64,000 nucleotides of DNA from Watersipora subatra (GCF_963576615.1 NC_088708.1:62474672-62538671); one strand, 5' to 3'. Shown: positions 1 to 12,804, counted from the first letter of the stretch. Notes: generated by a model not told the origin, from the letters alone. A program made the numbers and translations.

Positions 1-169
1 AACTTCAAAAAACGAAATTCCTTTCGTGTCAGAATCAATGTTTTGCACACGCTAAAGCTGGTTTGCTCTAGCGGGCTTTGTTTAGAGTTGCTGGTCGTAT
101 GTATAGGCCATTGTGAGAGAGGAATGTGAACTATGCAGTCCTCGATAACCATGGCTCTTTGTTTTGTAG

Positions 170-406
170 GTGCCAATTGCGGAGGGCCAAGCGCTGGCCG
201 ATCAATACGGCTGCCCTTTTTTTGAAAGCTCTGCTGCAAGACGTCAAGGCGTTGATGAAATATTCCACCAGATTATTAGACAAGTCCGAAAGACTGAGAG
301 AGTGAAATACAATGAGATGACTAAGAAACACAAGAACGGTGGCTTTAGACAATGTTTGAAACAGATAAAGAATTGGGCTAAATCTCCGAAGCAACGGAAA
401 GCCTGA
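170..406 (+). CDS. Ras-family small GTPase, RIT-like, last coding exon (partial)
   Basis: This is the C-terminal 78 residues of a Ras-superfamily GTPase, a membrane-associated molecular switch. The exon follows a splice acceptor (TTTTGTAG ending at 169), so the GTG at 170 is an internal valine codon and not a start. Residues 19-22 read ESSA, the G5 guanine-binding motif (usually ETSA), inside the Ras-like helix pattern EGQALADQYGCPFF. The tail after about residue 45 is rich in Lys and Arg and ends SPKQRKA with no CAAX box. That matches RIT/RIC-type GTPases, which bind membranes through a basic tail instead of a lipid. The GTP-binding exons lie left of the window. RERG or Rap-like relatives cannot be excluded from this fragment. 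Confidence 0.85.
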   Translation: MPIAEGQALADQYGCPFFESSAARRQGVDEIFHQIIRQVRKTERVKYNEMTKKHKNGGFRQCLKQIKNWAKSPKQRKA

Positions 407-1020
407 TTTTTTATAATCTTTTTATATTTATTTAGTCTTCCATTAGGAAAGTGAAACTGGTTAACTAGCTATTGCAATTGAAGATTGGATACAAAAAAGA
501 GACTTACCGCGCGCCTACCCTTTCTTCCAAACAGTAGCTAGAACTCATCAATGCACAAACAATTGGCCCTCCTGTCTCGTCTCTGTATTCTCAAACTGGT
601 TATTTTAACTAATTATAGTTGAAAAGACTCAAATACCTCCGTCTCTTCCCTAAATGTAAGTCTACTAGTCCCATAGTAAGCTGTTGTACATTAGCCTGCT
701 CATACACGAAGCTATGTCACTTCCACCACTGTACAGTTGTGTATAATATTTATTACCCTCAGCTGGCCATAGCTAGCTCACACTTTGAAATAGAACATTG
801 GTGCATATTATAGATAAATTAAAAGGTTAAGAAATGTTCGTAAACATTTGTGTAAATATGGCTGATATAGAGATAAAATATAATCACTGATATGATCACT
901 GATATGATCACTGATATGTTTATAATTGCAATTGCATTCCTACTTATCCAGTTTTATGTTGAGAAACTTCATCCCATTGCCATGGAACAACTTTTTCTAC
1001 AAATAAAGTATAACAACCAT
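407..1020 (+). other. 3' UTR of the Ras-family gene with poly(A) signal
   Basis: This is non-coding sequence after the TGA of the GTPase. A canonical AATAAA lies at 1002-1007, and I take the transcript to end shortly after it. A small 12-bp tandem repeat (unit ATGATCACTGAT) lies at about 875-921. The UTR call is inference from position and the signal. Confidence 0.5.
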
Positions 1021-1488
1021 GCCTTGTATTCCTCTCTCGTATGACTCAATCAACTTGATCAGAGCTGCTGACAGCTATGAAAAGCTGGATGAAAAGCTGG
1101 ATGAAAAGCTGACATCAACGTACTCCAATTGCCAACTGACATTTTGCAAAGAGCATTAGCCGAGCTTAGTGGATAAGTTGAATAGTTATAATTCAATTTA
1201 TAAATAAAGCAATTTATTTATTGACCTAGCGCAGATGATGCCATTTCCACTCTAATGGCTGACATTGATTGCGATAGACACTTGTACATGTAGGCTTTGG
1301 TTACCACCGTTCATACTTTTTGCTATCATTTTTATGGCTGTGCTCAGTAAGTTTAAAGTTTACAATTGACAAAAACGAAAAACAACTAATGGACTTATTA
1401 ATAAAGCTATTCTCTGTGACATAGAATGGCTACAACGCTGCTGTCACGATTCATCAAAACACTACACCTTCACCGTGAGAATGTGTTG
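1021..1488. other. Intergenic, no gene seen
   Basis: AT-rich sequence with a short triplication of GATGAAAAGCTG around 1077-1112. I see no exon-like open frame on either strand. Confidence 0.4.
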
Positions 1489-1960
1489 AATACATCTATT
1501 GAAAGCTGAGAATATAACATACATCTATTGAAAGCTGTGAATGTGAACATACATCTATTGAAAGCTGAGAATGTGAACATACATCTATTAAAAGATGAGA
1601 ATGTGAACATGAACATACACCTATTGAAAGCTGAGAATGTGAACATAGGCTACATCTATTGAAAGCTGAGAATGTGAACATACATCTATTGAAAGCTGAG
1701 AATGTGAACATACCGGTACACCTATTGAAAGATGAGAATGTGAACATACATCTATTGAAAGATGAGAATGTGAACATACATATATTGAAAGATGAGAATG
1801 TGAACATACATCTATTGAAAGATGAGAATGTGAACATACATCTATTGAAAGATGAGAATGTGAACATACATCTATTGAAAGCTGAGAATGTGAACATACC
1901 GGTACGCCTATTGAAAGATGAGAATGTGAAAATACATCTATTGAAAGCTGCTCATACAAT
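1489..1960. repeat. 30-bp minisatellite, about 15 imperfect copies
   Basis: The tandem unit is 30 bp and contains CATCTATTGAAAGCTGAGAA followed by TGTGAACATA. Copies differ mainly by GCTGAG versus GATGAG, and two carry an inserted CCGGTA-type hexamer. Because 30 is a multiple of three, the array stays open in frames on both strands and gives repetitive peptides (KAENVNIHLL-like on +, MFTFSSFNRC-like on -). I read these as by-products of the repeat and not as genes. Confidence 0.9.
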
Positions 1961-2559
1961 GCAAGTTCTTTCAGATCATGAACAGTTATTGAGAGTGAGG
2001 TTCAGTTTCAAACACTGATATCAGTCACCCGAAGTATTTGCCATGCTAATAAAAAGTACAAACTGAATGTAAAACACTACAATCAGGGCGTGATCGAGGA
2101 ATCATGCAATAGCCTACTGGGTAGGCGATAATTATACTATGCTGGTCTCCGTCACTTCCAGCATTTGAGCCTATGCCAAAAATTGCAGCCTTTGCGCAAG
2201 AACAGGCTTTACAAACATGCGTTCATGAATAGTGCAACCCACAGAAGGGCATGGCCAAACCTTGATATTTTATTTCGTATTTACATTTATCTTCACAATA
2301 ACTACGAGATAGTTTCTAAAAATTGTTTAGGAATCGGTCTGAGAATTTTCACTCATGTTTATAACATTTGTAGTTTTAGTTCCAAAACATGAACTGCCTA
2401 CTTTTTTCACATCGTTATCTTTTGCACTAGTCTTCATGGAATCAGAACCAGACTATGTGAAAGAGAATTTAGGCCTATTACACATGTACTGATTTACAAA
2501 ATTAGGTTTTGAGAAACTTCAGACAAGGCAAGCTGAAACTCTGTTTGTAGTTTGAGACA
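1961..2559. other. Non-coding sequence between minisatellite and LINE
   Basis: No supported gene. The missing last, very short exon of the ACMSD gene may lie between 1021 and 3980 on the minus strand, but I could not identify it. Confidence 0.35.
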
Positions 2560-3909
2560 ATCTGATGACATCTGATGCCATCTCAACTTTTACTAACCAA
2601 ATTCTAGAATCGTTTGACCGAAGTGAATGTGTTATAGGAATTTTTATAGATTTCAGGAAGGCCTTTGATACGATCGATCACGCAATATTATTTAAAAAAC
2701 TAGAGCAATTTAATTTTAGTGAGTTAACCATCAGATGGATACAAAGCTATTTAACCCGCCGAACCCAAACAACAAAAATTAATGATACTTTTTCTAACGC
2801 TGACAATTTGACTTGTGGCGTACCTCAGGGCTCGGTGCTAGGCCCGACTTTATTCTTAATTTACATAAATGATCTTTGTGATTGTTTAACTCATCTAACT
2901 CCTATATTGTATGCTGATGATACCAATTTGTTTATGAGTTCAAAGAACCTAAACGACGATTTACCTAAAGTCCAATCTGATCTTGAAAAACTAGCTGATT
3001 GGTGTCAAACGAACAAATTAACCATTAACTTTGACAAAACCTGTTTTACTGTTTTTAAAAATTACCAGAGCAAAATTAAATTTGATCAGCCTATTCTTTT
3101 TAATAACACTTTTATTAAAGCAATTGATGAAGTCAAATTTCTTGGAGTGTCAATTGATAAAAATTTGAACTGGTCTTCCCACGCTCGTAAGCTTTTATTA
3201 GATTTACGGCCTATACCAGGCATCTTTTACCGCATAAGTGCTTTCATTCCAAAAAAATTGCTGATTATGCTTTATTACACACTTATTCACTCCAAATTAT
3301 GCTATTCAATAGAAACTTATGGCAATGCATCCAAAATTCATCTTAGCAAAATAATACAGTTTCAAAAGAAAATTGTCAGAATCATTAACCGTAAGCCATT
3401 TGGATTTCCAACAAACGATTTATTTAAAACCTCTGATATTTTAACTATTGATAAATTGCATAAATATAAGTTGCTTATTCAAGCCCATAAATTATTTTAC
3501 TCAAAATGTGATCCAGCACTACCATTTTATAATACTCGTCATCAATTACTTTCTCTTCCCGTACCTAATCATCTAACTTTAGCCGGTCAACGATCCTCAA
3601 ACTTTGCAACACCTGCGCTGTGGAATCGACTACCTAATTCAATAAGATCAATAAAATGTCTCGGTAAATATAAGGTGGAATTGAGGCACCATCTCCAGTC
3701 TGGAGAGTGAGTGTTACGGTCTGGTTTTTGTGCTGCTGACTCGGGCTCGCGTACCACTGGCTTTGCCATTTCGCAATGGGCCCCATCATCATTTCTTACT
3801 TATTGTTATTTTTTTCACGCATTGGTTAATTATATTTTGTCTCGAGTATTAATTCAATTGTGTAATCTTTAAAGGTGAAATAAAACACACACACACACAC
3901 ACACACACA
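2560..3909 (+). mobile_element. 5'-truncated non-LTR retrotransposon (Jockey/CR1/L2-like LINE) with CA-repeat tail
   Basis: The element starts abruptly inside the reverse transcriptase domain, as expected from incomplete target-primed reverse transcription. It continues through an intact C-terminal ORF (stop at 3708-3710), a 3' UTR of about 170 bp, and then TGAAATAAAA directly followed by a (CA)n run at about 3885-3909. A microsatellite tail in place of poly(A) is common in CR1/L2-type LINEs. It lies on the strand opposite to ACMSD, downstream of the last ACMSD exon found. Family assignment rests on RT motifs only. Confidence 0.85.
2565..3710 (+). pseudogene. LINE reverse transcriptase C-terminal fragment (381 codons, open)
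   Basis: The reading frame is uninterrupted for 381 codons. Visible motifs are FIDFRKAFDTIDH (about residues 27-39, palm motif A with the first catalytic Asp), GVPQGSVLGP (85-94, motif B) and LYADDTNLF (115-123, motif C with the YADD catalytic pair). The C-terminal part holds an LCYSIETYGN block and a terminal LWNRLPNSIRSI motif typical of Jockey/CR1-type ORF2. The endonuclease domain and the RT fingers are missing, so the copy cannot be autonomous. The open frame and intact YADD suggest a recent insertion. The first methionine has no special meaning because the element is truncated there. Confidence 0.85.
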
Positions 3910-3980
3910 AATTTTGCATGATATATCGACAACTCGGTATGTTGAGGTAGAAATAAGTCGATATTTGAGCCTATACCTAC

Positions 3981-6900
3981 CTTAACATCAGAAGACAAAG
4001 CCTGTGATGACTCTATAGCGCTACCAGCTGTCAAGTCTCCAAGAGGAAATGGATAATCGGTGCCTAGGATTACGTGGTCCTGCAAAAAGATTGCGGATCT
4101 TGAGCTAACAAATAGCGTTGTTATCGAACTTCTATTTTTCATTATTCACTATAGCTGAGCTAGACTATGTTGCCATAGAAACAGCGTTATCAGTGCGTAT
4201 CAAGCTGTCCATATTAGGCAACATTTTGATCCTTCATCTTGTCATACATCTGTGGTTCTTTGGTTTCTTTTAAAGCCATTTTAAATATCGAGGTGCTGAA
4301 TAAATTTTAGAGGACTTTTAGTAAAATGAGTCTAGACAGGTTCAATATAAAAAAAGATTAAAACCCAAAGAAATGAGGAAACCTCCGATGAGCATCTCTT
4401 TGCGTGTTGAGCGAAGCTGATTCAAACTTTATCACAAGTTTTCCAAAATTATTCTAAGAATTTATTTTAAAATCATATCTCAAGCGACTACAACAAACCC
4501 TATGAGCTAATTGGGCGATATAAGGTTAGCAAGTCGATAATACTAAATACAAGCAAAAATATTTTTTGTAAACTATTACTGATGAACTGAACAACATGTA
4601 AATAGATAAACTACATAAAAGGCTGCTCAGGGCTGTTGATCGTAGTTAAATAGCTCCGCATGCCAGATAATGAAAAAAGACACCTTGCTTAAAGGTGAAC
4701 TGACAATTTTAATTGCATTAATAGTAACAGATAGCATTAGTGTTTCAATAATATTTCTGTATAACGTCGCCCAAATATCAGGTTTTTTCAACACTTTTAT
4801 GTCGTGAAAATGGACAAAAGGATTCACGATTTTTGCACAGTATGGATTGGAAATATCTGCAATGCTTTATGATTGTATTAAAATCATTTTTTCTTCTAAC
4901 GAGATTATCTAAAAAATGGCCATTCCAAATTTTTATTCATAAAAACAGAGCGTGCGTTAAAAGGTTTTAAAGAGACGGCTACCGGAGAGTAGCTAATTTT
5001 TACAGACATTTTTGGAAATTGTCTATTTGTGGAAAGGAAGATTTTCTTGCTAGTGCATTCCATAAGACAAGATGTACAGGCAAGTCAATTGGTATAATTC
5101 TATAACAAACGCTTGAAAGTTATTGTGAGATGTATGAACAGGGTGCAGACATTTTTTCAGGATTTGTGGAACCAGCTTAGACCTTGCGCTATCATTCTTT
5201 GCCATGTTGGGTAGCCAAAATATGTAACACGGCAACTAGAATGGGAGAATGTATTATAATGGCGGCCAAAAGAAGCGTTTGTCTCATGTCAAGGGATTGG
5301 CTAATGTTTGTCTCATGTCAAGGGATTGGCTAATGTTTGTCTCATGTCAAGGGATTGGCTAATGTTTGTCTCATGTCAAGGGATTGGCTAATGTTTGTCT
5401 CATGTCAAGGGATTGGCTAATGTTTGTCTCATGTCAAGGGATTGGCTAATGTTTGTCTCATGTCAAGGGATTGGCTAATGTTTGTCTCATGTCAAGGGAT
5501 TGGCTAATGTTTGTCTCATGTCAAGGGATTGGCTAATGTTTGTCTCATGTCAAGGGATTGGCTAATGTTTGTCTCATGTCAAGGGATTGGCTAATGTTTG
5601 TCTCATGTCAAGGGATTGGCTAATGTTTGTCTCATGTCAAGGGATTGGCTAATGTTTGTCTCATGTCAAGGGATTGGCTAATGTTTGTCTCATGTCAAGG
5701 GATTGGCTAATGTTTGTCTCATGTCAAGGGATTGGCTAATGTTTGTCTCATGTCAAGGGATTGGCTAATGTTTGTCTCATGTCAAGGGATTGGCTAATGT
5801 TTGTCTCATGTCAAGGGATTGGCTAATGTTTGTCTCATGTCAAGGGATTGGCTAATGTTTGTCTCATGTCAAGGGATTGGCTAATGTTTGTCTCATGTCA
5901 AGGGATTGGCTAATGTTTGTCTCATGTCAAGGGATTGGCTAATGTTTGTCTCATGTCAAGGGATTGGCTAATGTTTGTCTCATGTCAAGGGATTGGCTAA
6001 TGTTTGTCTCATGTCAAGGGATTGGCTAATGTTTGGCATTGACATTGTAGATCATTGTCCATACATTGGCCAGAAAAATGACCTCCTTAAGTCGCAGCTT
6101 GGAACTCGCATCATGAGTGTTTTTGTCTCCAAAATTGGTTTTATCTTCTTTAAGATCACAATAATTGCTGAACAACGAAATATGGTTACATCTGTATAAA
6201 TGAATACAATTTTAAAATGCTGTCAGTTAACCAATAATATAGACAGTAATGATGGTAGGTCAGCAACTGCCCTTGGTTATGTCACCTCATCAATGAGCGT
6301 GTTAAATAAGGCAGCTTACTAACAAATACCTCTGCTCTTCAAGGTCAAGTAAGTGTCACCCTAAGCATCTATTTAAGCCCACGTAGATTCAACAGTTTGT
6401 GCAGGTCACAGTTTGTGCAGGTCGGTACAAGGCATGCGGTGGTGTAGTGATAAAACACTAGAAGAACTTTGTTCCACAAATTGACACTATTAGCTACATG
6501 TGATGAGAAAGCATCAACAAATGATGTCGTAACCAGTAAGTGAATCACGAAGACTCTAGCGGGCATAGCAACAATAACAACAATCAACTCTCATTACGAC
6601 ATCGGGCAACACGGCGCCTAAACGCTCTGAGCCATGGCATATAGAGAAAGCAGTGGCAGGGAAGAAGCCATTATCACATTCGGTATGGTAGGCTCAATGG
6701 TATAAAAGGGGATCTGACTTGACATAAAGAAAAGTGGTTCAATTCCAGAGAGTATCTACTATTTTACAAATAGGAAAGCTTTTGCTTATCTTCAATGATC
6801 TTCAAATGATTTATTGGTCATATCCTAAAAGGCTTAGCCAAAATTACTGCTCTTTAGATCAAGTCCCATTACGACAATTTCTTCTAGTAGAACATTGTTC

Positions 6901-9900
6901 TGTCACACTGAAAAGTCGATACTATTGATTTATTTGATACAGTGGAATGCGTAACACGATAGTACGACGAGAGAGCAACGGAGGCACCATGGGCATGACG
7001 TAACTCCCAGGGCAAAGTGCTTATTATTATTATACAGTCAGTTTGGCAGTGGACTAGTTCAGACTCGCTCGGGTGATTGTGTAATTGACATTCCATTTAC
7101 GAAATGAGCGGCATAACTTTACAAGTATTCCTGAGAGGAAATGGCAAGCAGATAACATTGGCTAGGTAATATAATCACTGAGCGACTCACCAAGCTTTCG
7201 ACACATAACTAGGTAGATGGACCGATGGTTTGATGTCAGTGAATAGCCTTAAAGGTGAACTTACATTACATCATTGAATTGATGCAAATGATAATAATAT
7301 AAATACAAAGCTAAGACATCAAACCTGAATTTGATGCATTTTTGGTCTTTGTAAACCTACTCAGTTCAAATATATAATAGTTTGATTGAGATCCTTTCTC
7401 GGAATGCTAAACTTCGAGCGGAAGAGCGATTATGACAGTTGGACTATAGTTGCACTTCAGCGAAGAGACTGACAGAATAAAAACGCATAACGTTGCAACA
7501 TGAATGTAATAGTTGATATCAATGATGAGAGACGACCAGACATGCAACCGGTGACGGCATTTTGGCACTTATTTTCCGTGTGAGCTTTTCAACCGTGATC
7601 AAGTATTGTTGATTTTAATCTTGAAACATCCTGATAGTCAGATCACCTCAAACATAAAAAACAATCTCAAATGATAGAAAAATATCGATACTTTTTGATA
7701 AAATCCACTAAAACTTTGCGTGAGTTCATCTTTAAAGGTTAACAATTTTCCAGTTTAAATTTAAAAATGAAAACATCATCGTGGCCAACTAGGCTCTTGT
7801 CAATGAAATAAATTACCAGAATAGAAACTTATAAAATTAATGAGAATCCTGTCAGGAACATATAGTTATACTAATTTACGCAAAACCAGTTATTAGAAGC
7901 GATAGAAAAACTGTTGAGTTTCTATAACTGGCAGGTTGTGTGATAAAAGTAGCAGCAATCTCGATTAAAAACACCAAATATTCTGACCAGCTGTTGAAAA
8001 GAATAAACGACAACCACAGGTTCTTAGTATAGCCTTTGAGCATTGTTAGTGTGAGAACAGGGAGTTCTCCGACCTCGCCCATTATGTTCTATTCAAATAC
8101 ACACCATGCTATGTACGTGCTAAATCATTAACTTCTTTTCCTGGAATCTAACACGAAAGACAATCCTAATTCTTATATTAGTCCATAGAATGGAATTACA
8201 AAGGCATGTAGCTAAGGTGCCTACAGCCTGACGCCGACAGTGACAGGTGTCCTAGCACATCGTAAAGGTAAAACAGAGCACATGTATGAGATGGCCTCAT
8301 CTGACATTCACTGGATGCATAGAATGCATATATAAATAGGGCATGAACAGGTTTCCCTATAAGCTGCAATTATGAGGAAATGAGGAAGTGTTAGACAGCG
8401 TAACGTCAGCTACATTGAGACCAATCAGCTATAGGATAGGATGCTGAACAAACTACCTAATCACAATATTTAAGATTTTAAATGATCTGACCAATGAGTA
8501 TGAAAAACTACAGTAACCGACGAATAGGATTGGAGAGAGAAACTCACTTGACCAATAGTATTTAAGAGCAGGTCTAGAGCATTTGCCTCATGCACCAGAG
8601 TGTCCGTGTATATTCTGCCTAGATAGTCCATTGGATTCACATCACAACTGACAGCGCACAGATCTGGTCTAGCCTCAAAACCGTGCGCTATTCTGCCGAC
8701 GGTGAATGGAAATGAGCCACCGCCATGAGCAAAACATACCTGAAATAAATCGAGTTATTTCCAATAGTTGACACAGTGCAACAGGTCATTGCTACAAGTT
8801 TTCTCTCACTTTTGGAGACTGTCAGATACAAACATTTCAATATTTTAGGATCACCATTATATAATAAACGGTCCTTAAATCTTTTGTATTAGTTTACTAA
8901 ACAATTTTTTTGAATATCATTCAAATCAACAAGTCACAAAAAAGATCAAAGATCACAGCTTAGACGGAAATAATAGCAGTTTTTAAATAGCATTTTATCC
9001 AATAAAGCACACATCCAGATTTGGATCAGCCTATTGAAACAAAATTTCATCAGCGTAAATGAGAGAAACTTTACAATGAGCACGTACAACTAGAAAACCT
9101 TCAATTCTATCAGATATCTTAGAAAACTAAAAAAAATAGTCGCGCGTTGCAGGATTTAATTTACAATGATGACTAGACCCTGCCATGTTTTGGAATCAGT
9201 GAGTCAGTAGAGATAATCTGGATGAGAGTGAAGCTATGTGAGACACAACTGTCAAACTGTCACTCTAGCATAAACGTAAGTCAAAGCATTGAAAAGTGCA
9301 AAGGTTCTTATTCAGTGGTCCTCAAACAGTGGTATGGTGCCACTAGTGGTATATGAGAGCTTTTTAAGTGTAATGTGAAGATAATGGTTGATGATCAGGT
9401 TATTTTACAACCAAAACGTGGCAACAAGTTCAGCTGGGCAAGGAATGCTGTCCCATATATTTCTGGCTGAGCATAATTTTTGCCTACCCATCATTAGTTC
9501 GAAATACTTTTCGTTAGCTACTGGTTTCTCCTGCTCGCAGAAATGTGAACAAGGGTTTTTGACCTTCATGGCCATTAAATTCAAGAGCTGAAATCGTCTA
9601 CTGGTAAGATCCTGAATATGATGTCAGATGTGCTGTGCGTAAGGCTATGCCACAGATAGACAAATATTGCAAAGAAAAAAAGTTGCGTATATTCAATTAA
9701 ATTGCGTTGGTTTGTTTATTTATTGGTGTTATGGTACAATAAATGCAGGTAGAGCTGAGTACAATAAGTTATTCTGAAACCAGATGGTAGACGATGTTGC
9801 AAAAAAGAAATGGGTAGCGAGCAATAAAGAAAAGTTTGAGAAATACTGTCCTAAACCAATATGAGCTTGAGTGAGATGAGTTTATGAACATCTAAAGAGT

Positions 9901-11977
9901 TGTCTTTCAGTTAATGTCAAGAGAAAACAACTTCATACCTTAAGCTTTGGAAACTTTTTGAGTACTCCACCAAATATCATACAGCAAATAGCGGTACAGG
10001 TTTCAGCAGGCATTCCCACAAGCCATGGCAGCCAATATTTTGAATGTCGTCCATCTAGCTGCATGTCCCATGGGTGCACAAATATTGCACAATCTACATC
10101 CTCAGCAGCCTGTCAATATTAAATGTTTTTGGAATGGCCAGGGAAGCCTCAGATTTAGGAGACAGAATGTGATGCCCGACAGACTACTAACCTGCCAAAC
10201 TGGATACAGTTCTGGAGCATCGAGGTTCCATTCATTGATATGTGAACCGATCTGCACCCCAACAAATCCTAGGAACAGCGAAATGCAATATACATGACAA
10301 TAATTGGAGTTGTCATTTCATGATGCACTTGATCACACCCATCTATAAACAGCCCAAAAATCAAAGTGCTATGACAAATGCACAGTGAATTGACTTACAC
10401 AGTTTGTATGACTTACATAGATACTCTTAAACTAGTTATTTCAGACGCTTTGTGTCCGTTGTATTTACAATACAATGATCGTCTTGAAACACAAGCAGAC
10501 GGAAGAAATCAAATAGATGAGAAGGCTGATGAAAGTCGTACTTGAATTGATGAAGTTTTTAGCATATCTAAACAACAACTAATTTAAAAGTTAAACTACG
10601 TGCATTTGAAATGACAATTCATTCCCTTCATTCCATCCCTATGTCATACCTAATTCATTGACGCATCTCTTCAACTCGACTGCAGCCATTTCTGGTGCTT
10701 GCATAGGAAGAGTACCAAACGCTCTGAATCTATGAGGATACTTGGAAACACTCCGAGCCAAATCATCATTCAGTATCCTAGAGAGATCCAGAGTATCTTC
10801 CGCCTTAGCCTTAGATTAGAAATGTATAATGAACAAGAAACTACTTCATAAAAGCACTGAGTAACAGTTTTGATAAATTTAGACAAATCTGAAAGAAACA
10901 TAATGAAGTAATCTTGGGTTATCCCACTGCACACCACTTACCCAATAGCTAAACATGACTGGAACAGTGGACAAAACTTGTATTGTCACCCCTACAACAT
11001 ATTACAAAACTTTCCAAGTTGAAGTAAACCATTTTTTTATGCGAAAACGATTCAAATGGAATGACATGAACTAATGAAAATATCTACCGGTAGCATCCAT
11101 TTCCTTGAGTCGCTCCTCAAGATTGTAGCAGTTCTTTTCGACAACCCGAAATAGCTGACCATTTTTCATCATCCTAGACTTGCCTGACCCATCACAACAT
11201 TCCTCCATCTCAATGAATCCATCATAACCATATCTCTGTCAAGTAATCAGTCAGTCGAGATAGTGTTTTGTTAGACTTACCCATACAAAGACTTAATTTT
11301 ATGCTTAAAGATATATCATGCAAATTAAAGTAAGAAAAGCCTATGAGTATACCTGTTATACTAGAATTGAATTCCTGATGACAAATTGATGATTAGAAAA
11401 CCTATAACAACTCTTAAAAAGTTAATTGAAAAATTTTAAACTCGCAAAGCCCTTGAATTACAGTAGATAGTAATTTGTTTTTCTATCCGACGATAGATTT
11501 AGCCCTCATCCCTAAAATTTTTAATAATTTTGACTGATAATTCAAAATATATTACATTTCTACATAGTTGAATATAACTGGCTAAATTTTGAAATTGATA
11601 TCTACTCAGTACACACAAAAACAATATGACATTTGAAAAATATGACAAGAATCGCTAAGACTACGATATCGCTAAGACCGTAATTTCTCATTCGAGCTGT
11701 TTTAATCTGTAGCTTGTTAAACTAACAACATTGTAGAACTGAACAGAGGCCATTTAAACAATAATTGTTGTTTGTAATTGATTGGAGCTTGTTTGTAAGG
11801 CCAGTATGATCATAGAAACAATGAGCATCCACAAGCTCAAAGATTATACAGATGATATAAAAATTATCTTAAATGTTTGTCTATTTGTTCAACTTATAAA
11901 GCAAGCTAGCGACAAACCTCTTTTAGATTTGGCCAACTCTGAGGTAGAATATGGTTGTGTATGTCAATCTTTATCAT
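3981..11977 (-). CDS. ACMSD: 2-amino-3-carboxymuconate-6-semialdehyde decarboxylase (ACMSD), lacking only the last short exon
   Basis: ACMSD is a metal-dependent amidohydrolase-fold enzyme. It decarboxylates ACMS in the kynurenine pathway, diverting tryptophan carbon from quinolinate and NAD synthesis. Exons on the minus strand: 11977-11918, 11235-11088, 10991-10942, 10809-10650, 10268-10192, 10109-9939, 8739-8548, 4079-3981. All phases agree and give 319 codons; animal ACMSD is about 336. Metal ligands are visible: H7 and H9 (IDIHNHIL, exon 1), H177 (FVHPWDMQ), H227 (CFAHGGGSFPF) and D294 (GTDYPFPLG). KYWLPWLVGMPAET and GTLPMQAPE are also family signatures. The start is the ATG at 11977-11975, giving MIKIDIHNH. 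The last 15-20 codons after a donor at 3980 were not found. Exon 4 uses a TAAG acceptor. Intron 7 is 4.5 kb and full of repeats. Confidence 0.95.
5277..6030. repeat. Perfect 29-bp tandem array, 26 copies
   Basis: The unit is 29 bp: GTTTGTCTCATG followed by TCAAGGGATTGGCTAAT. The array is 754 bp, exactly 26 units, and I saw no variant between copies. It lies inside ACMSD intron 7. Absence of divergence means very recent expansion or strong homogenisation. The true copy number in the animal could differ because such arrays are prone to assembly error. Confidence 0.97.
7253..7731. mobile_element. TTAA-flanked MITE (479 bp) in ACMSD intron 7
   Basis: The element is bounded by TTAA at 7249-7252 and 7732-7735. 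Imperfect terminal inverted repeats read AGGTGAACTTAC at the left and, on the opposite strand from the right end, AGATGAACTCAC (10 of 12 bases). TTAA duplications are typical of Kolobok and piggyBac elements. The right-hand part (ATCACCTCAAAC, then ATCTCAAATGATAGAAAAAT) is repeated at about 39785-39870, which shows a dispersed family. It has no coding capacity. Confidence 0.7.
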
Positions 11978-12804
11978 ATTCTTCGTGCTATCAAGAATAA
12001 AAGAATGTGTAACCAAAAACCTAATACAAGAACGATAATATGATAAAGTGTGTGTGCGTGTGTTGCGACAAAGGAAGCTTTGGGTGTTATGCCGACCACT
12101 CGTAAGTTTTGGAAAATGAGTTTAGAAGTAGTGTGCTCTTGACTGCTACTGAAGCACAAAAGCAATTACATAAGGATCTACAGCTAAAAGGAACATTGTG
12201 CAACAGGTCCAGCCAAGAAGTGGTATAGGCACATAAACCAGAACACAGAAAAGAAAGCATAAGGTAAGAGCTTTATACTAAATTCTACCGTAAGCTCCAT
12301 TACGCTTGTAATGATGGTACAGTTCACTCAGGACAAACTGTGGAGAGAAAACATTAATTGCAGCGCAAAATATAAATGAAACTACATTGTAGGCTAGCGA
12401 TTAAAACATTTGAGTAGCAAAATGACTGCTGTGATGTTGTAATTTTTTTGCATAAAATGTTATTATTAACAGGAATTGTAGCATTGAACACTCAACAAGA
12501 ATGCAATTTGAACAACATATAACATTAGACTTTAAATAACCTGCATGTTACCTGTATATACTATGTCATCGAAAAAACTAATGCAGAAAATGAGAAACTA
12601 AAAGGATAAGTCTTGCTTAAAGCAAGAGAAAAAGCGAACGGCCGTTTTGAATGATTTAAAAGTGACACTGACAGTAATATATAAGATATTTAGCTAATGA
12701 ACAAAAAGGACAAATGAATATCTAGACAAGCTCTTGAGTATTCTATTGATGGTGAGAATATAACTAAGAAGCACCATCGAACCTACCACAACATTTACAA
12801 AGGT
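11978..12804. other. Region upstream of ACMSD exon 1
   Basis: No coding sequence is supported. This stretch should hold the ACMSD promoter and any 5' UTR exon (minus strand). I could not single out a TATA box or a confident non-coding exon. Confidence 0.35.

Noticed and set aside
1659-2018. 119-codon plus-strand frame of KDENVNIHLL repeats
   Set aside because: A shadow of the 30-bp minisatellite, which is equally open on the opposite strand.
6680-6752. tRNA-like sequence (TAGGCTCAATGGTATAAAAGG, then GGTTCAATTCC)
   Set aside because: The B-box match is good, but no paired acceptor or anticodon stem is visible and no second copy was noticed in the window. It could be a decayed SINE.
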